Origin: an uncultured Bacillaceae bacterium
GTDB taxonomy: Bacteria; Bacillota; Bacilli; Caldalkalibacillales; Caldalkalibacillaceae
Reading direction: 5' to 3'
Assembly (NCBI GenBank): GCA_937967685.1
Contig: CALBTX010000078.1
Location: 1 to 47,653, forward strand
DNA: 47,653 nucleotides
A program made the translations under genes and the position numbers. The notes under the pieces were generated by a model. It searched no databases, was not told the origin of the DNA, and saw nothing but the letters and a program-made list of their open reading frames with translations. Positions 42,345-47,653 of the stretch are shown here, one piece after another (within the stretch, counting starts at the first letter, position 1; every line of letters begins with the position of its first letter).

Positions 42345-43577
42345 TTATCTTAAGGGCAACACGGGGACCCATTCCCCGCGCTGAACGCCTTCTTTAGGGG
42401 ATTCAATTTCTAGCAGGCCGTCACTTTGAACCAACGTGGAGAGCAGTCCAGATTTGCCCAAGACAGGATGAGCCCACCACTCATCATTTTCTCTCGTCAG
42501 ACGAACACGAATATAATCCGCTCTCCCTGGAGAGGAAGGGATGTTTTGGCTGATCCGAGCCTGTATGCGTCGAGGAAGTATTTTTTCAGATTCTCCTTGT
42601 CTCTTGCTCATGATCGCCCGGCCGAAAAGCAGGAAAATGACAACCGCCGAAGCGGGGTGTCCCGGTAATCCTAAAACCGGTTTACCGTTGGCCATACTGA
42701 AGATGGTCGGTTTTCCCGGCTTGACCGATACGCCGTGAACGAGCACGCCGGGATCGCCCAAAGATTGAATGACTTCAGTCGTGTAATCTTTGGCCCCGAC
42801 AGAACTTCCTCCTGACAGAATCAAAAAGTCAACTTCAGCAAATAATTCCTCCGCTTTTTGTCTGAATGACTCAAAATCGTCTTTCACAATCCCCCCCAAC
42901 AAAACTTCACCGCCCCATTCTTCAATAAAAGATGACACAGTGATTTCATTCATGTCTCGAACTTCGCCAACGTTAAGCCTTTCTTTTTGATAGGGAACGA
43001 TTTCGTCCCCTGAAGAAAGATAGCCGACCCGAATTTTCCTGAACACATCGACTTCAGTCAGTCCGACGGAAGCCAAAATGCCCAGCTCCTGCGGCCGCAG
43101 CCGGGTTCCTTTTGCAAGCAATGTGTCTCCCTGGCGCACATCTTCACCGAGACGAATGACATTTTCCCCCGGGGCTACCTGCCGATATGTATTTAACATC
43201 CCGCTTAAGTCCTCGCAATATTCAATCATAATCACGCTGTCACTGTCTGGGGGTAACATCCCGCCCGTCGGAATATACATCGCTTCTCCTGCGGCCAACG
43301 GTCGATTCACTTCTTCACCCATGTGCACTTCGCCAACCACTTGTAAAAATTGCGGACTTGTCTCCGAGGAACCATACGTATCCCGGGCACGCACGGCATA
43401 TCCGTCTACTGTCGAACGGGTAAACCCCGGCACATTCTCAGGTGATAATAAATCATTGGAAAGCACATATCCACGTGCTTTTGCCAAGGGCCGCCGTTCG
43501 GATTCAGTGATGCCCCCGACTTCCCGCCCGATGATTTGCAACGTCTCTTCAACTGATTTAACGTTATAAAAATGCAT
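42345..43577 (-). CDS. Third MoeA-family metal insertion protein
   Basis: A 410-residue molybdopterin molybdotransferase paralogue. FTRSTVDGYAVRARDTY (about 53-69), YIPTGGMLPPDSDSVIMIEY (about 102-121), SGGSSVGAKDYT (about 256-267) and LGLPGHPASAVV (about 300-311) mark the family. The DYT and PGKP motifs match the MoeA-PBP protein and not the moeA of the 22-kb operon. GGGGGG lies close upstream of the start. It is first in the moeA-moeA/PBP-moaA minus-strand series, close to archaeal-type MoaD and AOR genes, so a tungsten-specific role is plausible. Confidence 0.9.
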   Translation of the reverse strand: MHFYNVKSVEETLQIIGREVGGITESERRPLAKARGYVLSNDLLSPENVPGFTRSTVDGYAVRARDTYGSSETSPQFLQVVGEVHMGEEVNRPLAAGEAMYIPTGGMLPPDSDSVIMIEYCEDLSGMLNTYRQVAPGENVIRLGEDVRQGDTLLAKGTRLRPQELGILASVGLTEVDVFRKIRVGYLSSGDEIVPYQKERLNVGEVRDMNEITVSSFIEEWGGEVLLGGIVKDDFESFRQKAEELFAEVDFLILSGGSSVGAKDYTTEVIQSLGDPGVLVHGVSVKPGKPTIFSMANGKPVLGLPGHPASAVVIFLLFGRAIMSKRQGESEKILPRRIQARISQNIPSSPGRADYIRVRLTRENDEWWAHPVLGKSGLLSTLVQSDGLLEIESPKEGVQRGEWVPVLPLR

Positions 43578-43603
43578 TGTTATCCCCCCTGCACCCCTTC
43601 AAC

Positions 43604-43637
43604 TCACCAATTCGCTTTCTTCACCAATTCGCTTTCT
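43604..43637. repeat. 17-bp tandem duplication
   Basis: Two identical copies of TCACCAATTCGCTTTCT lie immediately upstream of the third moeA on the minus strand, between its ribosome site and the divergent moaD region. Confidence 0.93.
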
Positions 43638-43746
43638 TTAAATGATTTTACTTCTTTGTACACGGGCCATATTCCTGCTTTTCAATCCGATTTGATCGAT
43701 CTGATCTTGCCATTTGGCAGAATCATATTGTTTTTCTTTCATTTTT

Positions 43747-43796
43747 CATGAATAATGAACTTATAAACTTCCATGAATAATGAACTGATAAACGTG
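43747..43796. repeat. 25-bp tandem duplication
   Basis: Two near-identical copies of CATGAATAATGAACTTATAA plus ACTTC (third base differences near the end) lie within the divergent region between the third moeA and moaD. Confidence 0.9.
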
Positions 43797-43869
43797 ACAT
43801 GCGTTCACTCGTCGTAGCTCTGATGGCGCCATGGACCGATGATCAGCTGCACATAGGAGGACGGAACCG

Positions 43870-44145
43870 ATGAAAGTCAAACTGTTTGCCAATTTTCGAG
43901 AAATTTGCGGTGACAAAACCGTGCATTTGCCACTTGACCAACCCCAGCCAGTCGTCAACTTGCTCGAAGCGCTCATTGAAAAATATCCGCCAATGGAAGA
44001 AGAACTGTTTACGCCGGATAAAGAATTAAAACCCCTCGTACACGTGTTCATTAACGGGAAAAATATTGTTCATCATCAAGGTTTGCAAACGATCGTTCAC
44101 CCGAGCGATGAAATCTCTCTCTTTCCGCCTGTGGCTGGTGGTTGA
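43870..44145 (+). CDS. Archaeal-type MoaD/ThiS-family sulfur carrier
   Basis: A 91-residue ubiquitin-fold protein ending PPVAGG, so it can be thiocarboxylated. It is longer than the other MoaD and resembles the archaeal-type MoaD group that accompanies aldehyde:ferredoxin oxidoreductases (KLFANFREICGDKTVHL at the start, HVFINGKNI in the middle). AGGAGG lies nine bases before the ATG. It overlaps the next gene at the stop/start and is convergent with aor. A dedicated sulfur carrier for tungstopterin is the inference. Confidence 0.88.
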   Translation: MKVKLFANFREICGDKTVHLPLDQPQPVVNLLEALIEKYPPMEEELFTPDKELKPLVHVFINGKNIVHHQGLQTIVHPSDEISLFPPVAGG

Positions 44146-44435
44146 CCGGCGAGATGGAAGTCCAAAAATTGCAAATGAGGGGGATTAATCGGCTGGACAT
44201 TGTCCGTTATTTAGAAGAAATGGGGGGAACGCAACTGAAAGGCCAAGTGACAGAAACGGCTGGGAATACTTTGGTCGGACACGGATGGACGTGCTTCGTA
44301 GCCCAAGAAACATATTTTACATGGTTCCAATCCCAGATTCCAAAAGTAGATGTTGTCTTTCAAGCCGAAAATGCTGACGTGATGCAAACCGTACTGCAAA
44401 AATTTCGCCTAAAAACACTGCGGGCAGGCGGGTAA
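44142..44435 (+). CDS. Small conserved-looking protein, unknown, coupled to moaD
   Basis: A 97-residue protein (TTG start overlapping the moaD stop as TTGA; ATG 44154 is an alternative). It reads MEVQKLQMRGINRLDIVRY near the N terminus, with GHGWTCFVAQETYFTWFQSQIPKVDVVF in parts through the centre, a compact alpha/beta pattern without a known catalytic site. The position and size recall the extra C-terminal domain of Thermus MoaD-related proteins, here as a separate chain; this is a weak suggestion. It ends about 30 bp before a bidirectional terminator. Confidence 0.75.
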   Translation: MTGEMEVQKLQMRGINRLDIVRYLEEMGGTQLKGQVTETAGNTLVGHGWTCFVAQETYFTWFQSQIPKVDVVFQAENADVMQTVLQKFRLKTLRAGG

Positions 44436-44466
44436 ACATTGGCATATGAAGTTTCACTTGTTCACA

Positions 44467-44500
44467 AAAAACCTGGGTCTTTCAATGAACCCAGGTTTTT
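44467..44500. terminator. Bidirectional terminator between moaD unit and aor
   Basis: AAAAACCTGGGT and ACCCAGGTTTTT pair over 12 bases with a ten-base loop. It serves both the plus-strand moaD unit and the minus-strand aor gene. Confidence 0.92.
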
Positions 44501-44521
44501 AACATGCTCAACTGTTCGCCT

Positions 44522-46345
44522 TTAGGCGCCTATTTCTTCACTAATGCCCAGTTCAGCCAACTTCTGCTTCGGTACAACACCGTTTTCCCAACCTCGCGCC
44601 TCGTAATACTCGGCAAGCATTTGGTCGAGATGGCTGACTTCTCCCTCGGATCCACCTGTAGCCGGTTCTTCCAGGAAACGTTTGGGCAAACGGTCATCTT
44701 CTCCGCCAAAACCGGCAAGGTTGTTAAAGTAGCGCTCCAAATTGTAAATTCTCTCCCCGGCTTTCATGATATCTTCGCCGTCCATTTCCACGCCGACGAC
44801 AGCTGAATATTGCTGGGCATATAAATCCGCGTTTTCCGAGAAAGCGGAAAACTTGCAAAGGTCAAGGGAATCCGAAAAGGCATGCAGATCTTGGAAGATT
44901 TTTAAAAGTTCCCCTTTTCCTTCGGGTTGGAGTCGATCGGTCTGTTCAGGAATGCCGGCGATTTCACTGGCCACCGTATAACCGCGTAAATGGCAGGCAC
45001 CTCGGTTGCTTGTGGCAAAGCCCAGCCCTATGCCTTGGATACCGCGCGGATCATAGGCAGGAATGGATTGGTTTTTAACCACCATGGCCAAATGGGGGTC
45101 TCCAAACTGTTGAGCGGCTCTGGCGGGTCCATCCGCCAAAATGTCGCCGATGCCTTCCCGACGAACGATTTTTTCAATCCAAGCGATCATCTTATCGACA
45201 TCGCCCCAGTCAATTTTTTCCTGAAGCAGTCCTTTCTCTGATGCTTCCATCGCCGTGGAGAACGTGTTGCCCAGCTCAATCGTATCGATGCCGTACTCAT
45301 TGCACAGATCGATCATATAGGCCACCGCTTCTTTATTGGAATGGCCGCAATTCGGACCGAGGGCCCAAGCGGATTCGTATTCGAAACTTTCGGTTCGAAC
45401 CTTATATTTGCCTTCTTTGACTTCCACCTCAATTTTACAAGCCACCGGACAGGCATGACACGTCGGATCTCCGGCGATCAATTCATTCCGTACCGTTTCA
45501 CCACTTATGGCATCAGCTGTTTCAAATTGAGTGACCGTGGAATTTTTGGAAGGCAATGCGCCGACTTCGTTGACAATATTCATCAACACGTTCGTACCAT
45601 AAACAGATAAGCCGCCTTTTTTTGGAGCGGTGAGCGACCCTTCCATCAATGCTTTCAAGCCAGCGCTCGCCGCCTGTTTATAATCATCGGGACGGGCCGC
45701 CTCGGGCATGTTCCCTCTCTGGCTCGCTTTGATCACAATCGCTTTTAAATTTTTGGAACCGGCAACAGCGCCTGCTCCTCCCCTGCCGGCCGCTCGGTCA
45801 TCTTCATTAATAAATCCTGCATACAACACTTGATTTTCTCCGCCGGCTCCAATCGTCATGACACTCGTATCTTTCTTCCCGTACTGATCTTGAAAATATT
45901 TGATCGTTTCCCGCACGTTAACCCCCCAGAGATGGGAAGCATCTTTCAATTCAGCTTGACCGTTTTCAACATATAGATAGACCGGCTTTTCGCTCTTTCC
46001 GGTAAAAATGAGATTGTCGAAACCGGCCCATTTCAGCCGTGCAGCCGTCCAGCCTCCCATATGAGAGTCGCTGACCGTACCGGTTAATGGTGAACGCGTC
46101 ACTGTACATAAGCGTCCGCTCATATTAATTCTTGTACCGGTTAGCGGCCCTGTCATAACACAGAGCATATTGTCCGGGGACAGCGGATCCACTTCATAAA
46201 TTTTGTGATCCAGCAAATATTTGACGCCTAAACCTCTGGCCCCGATATACTTTTTGGCGTCCTCCTCATTTAGTTTGCGATACTCAATGCGACCCGTCGT
46301 TAAATCCACCCATGCTTCATGATTCCGGAATCCTCCTAACTTCAT
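44522..46345 (-). CDS. aor: Tungsten-type aldehyde:ferredoxin oxidoreductase (AOR)
   Basis: A 607-residue enzyme that oxidises aldehydes to carboxylic acids, or reduces acids at low potential, using a tungsten bis-pterin and a [4Fe-4S] cluster. It has the AOR N-terminal start GGFRNHEAWVDLTTG, the pterin-binding GPLTGTRINMSGRL region (about 67-80), RAAGRGGAGAVAGSKNLKAI (about 183-202), the cluster ligands CHACPVAC (about 296-303) and a later cysteine in LDLCKF (about 496). The start has AGGAGGT about eight bases upstream. Substrate is not predictable, but the pterin-cofactor genes opposite support the family call. No ferredoxin-type partner gene is seen beside it. Confidence 0.92.
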   Translation of the reverse strand: MKLGGFRNHEAWVDLTTGRIEYRKLNEEDAKKYIGARGLGVKYLLDHKIYEVDPLSPDNMLCVMTGPLTGTRINMSGRLCTVTRSPLTGTVSDSHMGGWTAARLKWAGFDNLIFTGKSEKPVYLYVENGQAELKDASHLWGVNVRETIKYFQDQYGKKDTSVMTIGAGGENQVLYAGFINEDDRAAGRGGAGAVAGSKNLKAIVIKASQRGNMPEAARPDDYKQAASAGLKALMEGSLTAPKKGGLSVYGTNVLMNIVNEVGALPSKNSTVTQFETADAISGETVRNELIAGDPTCHACPVACKIEVEVKEGKYKVRTESFEYESAWALGPNCGHSNKEAVAYMIDLCNEYGIDTIELGNTFSTAMEASEKGLLQEKIDWGDVDKMIAWIEKIVRREGIGDILADGPARAAQQFGDPHLAMVVKNQSIPAYDPRGIQGIGLGFATSNRGACHLRGYTVASEIAGIPEQTDRLQPEGKGELLKIFQDLHAFSDSLDLCKFSAFSENADLYAQQYSAVVGVEMDGEDIMKAGERIYNLERYFNNLAGFGGEDDRLPKRFLEEPATGGSEGEVSHLDQMLAEYYEARGWENGVVPKQKLAELGISEEIGA

Positions 46346-46369
46346 TGATCATCAGACCTCCTTTTTATT

Positions 46370-46398
46370 TTACGGATCGTTTGTACGTACATCCGTAA
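46370..46398 (-). promoter_or_regulatory. Inverted repeat before aor
   Basis: TTACGGAT (46370-46377) and ATCCGTAA (46391-46398) form a perfect eight-base inverted repeat separated by 13 bases that include the palindrome GTACGTAC. It starts 25 bp before the aor ATG and overlaps a TAAAAT-like -10 on the minus strand, as expected for an operator. Confidence 0.65.
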
Positions 46399-46659
46399 TG
46401 AAAATGTGACTATTCTGCTTAGTGTAATCATTCGTTATCCACGTTTTCTTTTCCTGCTACAAAATGAAGAATATTTATTTTTTTGCCTATTTTATGCGGC
46501 TTATCTGTGGCTTAAGCGATACACTGACGACATTCATGAACTACATTCATGCCAATTACTACATTCATACGAAATGATGAATTCATGTAGAACTGGCAAT
46601 TTTACTGACACGCATTCAGCGATTGATGAATATATTGCAAAAAAACAAAGTTTTTCCTT
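46399..46659. other. Intergenic region with ACTACATTCATG-like repeats
   Basis: No supported gene. An open plus-strand frame here has low-complexity, composition-driven sequence and ends inside the riboswitch. Four imperfect copies of a unit resembling ACTACATTCATG lie at about 46523-46589. The promoter for the riboswitch transcript should be near 46600-46650, but no clear pair was found. Confidence 0.55.
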
Positions 46660-46790
46660 AAACAAAGGGGAGTAGCTTAAATAACAAAGTCGTCATTTCA
46701 GGGTGTACCATCCCTCGGCTTTGTTAGCAGTTTAATATTTGCTGTAAGCAAGACCTTTGCCAAACAAGAAGTGGCAAAGGTCTTTTTATT
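46660..46790 (+). ncRNA. yybP-ykoY manganese riboswitch with terminator
   Basis: The leader starts with the hallmark AACAAAGGGGAGTAGC and ends with AGACCTTTGCC, and CAAAGG (46663-46668) pairs with CCTTTG (46754-46759) to close P1. Internal stems AACAAAG/CTTTGTT and AGGG/CCCT follow. The 3' P1 strand can instead pair with GGCAAAGGTCT (46773-46783) followed by a T run, forming a terminator. Manganese binding should favour P1 and allow transcription of the TerC-family gene. Sequence and gene context both match the family. Confidence 0.93.
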
Positions 46791-46845
46791 GATCTGATCA
46801 ATCGTTCGTAAAATGGGATATTCTTCGAAAGAAGGGGAGAAACAG

Positions 46846-47514
46846 GTGGAATTCACTCAATTTTTAACTGCCTTATGGATGATCATCATGATGGATATTG
46901 TGCTCGGAGGAGATAATGCGGTGCTCATTGCCATGGCCAGCCGCAATTTACCACAAAAACAGCGCACGAAAGCAGTATGGCTGGGGGCGAGTTTGGCGAT
47001 TATGATCAGAGTGATACTTACTTTGTTCGCTGTTTGGCTCTTATCTGTCCCCATGTTGATGATGATCGGGGGAATAGTGCTCATTTATATCGCCCTGAAA
47101 TTAATCATCCAGAAAAAAAACAAAACCAGTATCCAAGCGGACTCCACGCTGATCGGGGCGATCAAAACGATTGTCATGGCTGACGTGATCATGGGGCTAG
47201 ACAATGTCTTGGCCATTGCTGGTGCATCGCATGGGAATTTCTTTCTTATCGTTTTAGGATTGCTCTTTAGCATACCGATCATTATTTGGGGAAGCCGAGT
47301 CATTCTGACCCTGTTAGACAAATATCCGCTCATTATTTATATCGGTGCCGCCATCTTAGCCTATACAGCGGGAGGAATGATCGTTCACGAGCCTCTATTT
47401 GCAGGGTTAATGGCCAATCAACAATACCTGAACTGGTTAATCCCTATTATTTCCATTTTTTTCGTCATCAGTATCGCTTATGTCTGGAACCGCAGAGTAA
47501 AAAAAACGGCTTAA
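46846..47514 (+). CDS. TerC-family (YjbE/YkoY-type) metal exporter
   Basis: A 222-residue membrane protein with about seven helices. The TerC-type metal sites are visible in MMDIVLGGDNAVLIAMA (about 14-30) and the pseudo-repeat MADVIMGLDNVLAIAGASHG (about 115-134), with acidic residues in each. The start is GTG 46846, following AAGGGGAG; the ATG at 46813 would add unsupported residues. Homologues in B. subtilis, under the same riboswitch, load manganese to exported enzymes or protect from Mn excess. It ends before a strong terminator. Confidence 0.92.
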   Translation: MEFTQFLTALWMIIMMDIVLGGDNAVLIAMASRNLPQKQRTKAVWLGASLAIMIRVILTLFAVWLLSVPMLMMIGGIVLIYIALKLIIQKKNKTSIQADSTLIGAIKTIVMADVIMGLDNVLAIAGASHGNFFLIVLGLLFSIPIIIWGSRVILTLLDKYPLIIYIGAAILAYTAGGMIVHEPLFAGLMANQQYLNWLIPIISIFFVISIAYVWNRRVKKTA

Positions 47515-47534
47515 ACAGATCAAAAACAATATGA

Positions 47535-47595
47535 TTTCAGCCATAAATATGTTCAGGCATTAAAATATATTCAGGCATAATTCAGGCATTTAAAA
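47535..47595. repeat. Short imperfect repeats after the TerC-family gene
   Basis: Three to four units resembling TTCAGGCATTAAAATATA lie between the stop codon and the terminator. Confidence 0.7.
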
Positions 47596-47598
47596 TCA

Positions 47599-47638
47599 AA
47601 AAAAGCAGCCTCACCGCCTATGCGGCAGGCTGCTTTTC
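47599..47638 (+). terminator. Terminator of the TerC-family gene
   Basis: GCAGCCT (47605-47611) pairs with AGGCTGC (47627-47633), with an inner CCGC/GCGG pairing and a T run on the plus strand; A residues on the left could let it work in both directions. Confidence 0.88.
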
Positions 47639-47653
47639 TATGCGCCCGGCAGC

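Noticed and set aside
43578..43869. Moco/Tuco riboswitch in the divergent region
   Set aside because: No recognisable conserved core; the sequence holds two short duplications and A/T-rich DNA. A covariance scan could overturn this.
46406..46675. Plus-strand open frame of about 89 codons before the riboswitch
   Set aside because: Low-complexity sequence, no ribosome site, and it runs into the start of the conserved riboswitch core.

Overview
The window comes from a low-to-mid GC Gram-positive bacterium of the Bacillales. The signs are AraR/AraNPQ/MsmX sugar genes, a GluP-type rhomboid with TPRs, an Spx paralogue, FetAB, strong AGGAGG ribosome sites, and a yybP-ykoY riboswitch before a TerC-family gene. 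A thermo-alkaliphilic Caldalkalibacillus-like host is only a guess. No rRNA, tRNA, IS element, prophage or CRISPR array was seen.

Layout. (1) 1-9.8 kb, minus strand: an L-arabinose/arabinan operon headed by araR, then a Zn alcohol dehydrogenase, a mutarotase-like protein, araN, araP, araQ and two different GH51 arabinofuranosidases. It probably continues past the left edge. (2) 10.1-12.9 kb: msmX, the likely shared ATPase for AraPQ, a PucR/CdaR-type regulator and a small membrane protein. (3) 13-20.3 kb: housekeeping genes (fetAB, a DUF1648 protein, MscS channel, exported unknown, gluP, HAD phosphatase, Spx paralogue). (4) 20.4-23.5 kb: molybdenum cofactor operon moeA-moaE-moaD-moeB. (5) 23.8-36.9 kb: a catabolic cluster with a PucR-type regulator, a DctPQM TRAP transporter, an M20 N-carbamoyl-amino-acid hydrolase, PyrK, PyrD, a dihydroorotase-like amidohydrolase, a nitroreductase, a CapA-like protein and aspartase. 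(6) 36.9-39.1 kb: 5-formyl-THF cyclo-ligase and an AI-2E-family permease. (7) 39.2-46.4 kb: a second pterin-cofactor locus (moaA, a MoeA-PBP fusion, a third moeA, an archaeal-type MoaD, a small unknown protein) facing a tungsten-type aldehyde:ferredoxin oxidoreductase. (8) 46.7-47.5 kb: manganese riboswitch and TerC-family exporter.

The main discovery candidate is region 5. Its enzymes line up as orotate -> L-dihydroorotate (PyrDK run reductively) -> N-carbamoyl-L-aspartate (dihydroorotase-like) -> L-aspartate + CO2 + NH3 (M20 carbamoylase) -> fumarate + NH3 (AspA). A carboxylate-type TRAP importer and a PucR-family regulator sit upstream. This would be an operon-encoded form of the orotate degradation known biochemically from Clostridium oroticum, built from biosynthesis-like enzymes. 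The function is inferred. Motifs in the amidohydrolase (HxHxRxPG, MPNT, DHAPH) favour dihydroorotate over hydantoin, allantoin or dihydrouracil.

A second theme is unusual junction DNA. More than ten short tandem repeats (about 16-53 bp units, 2-7 copies) lie between genes, and several begin in the last codons of the neighbouring gene (abfA, araN, gluP). The aor promoter region also carries a strong inverted repeat, and region 7 looks like a dedicated tungsten-cofactor supply for this AOR.
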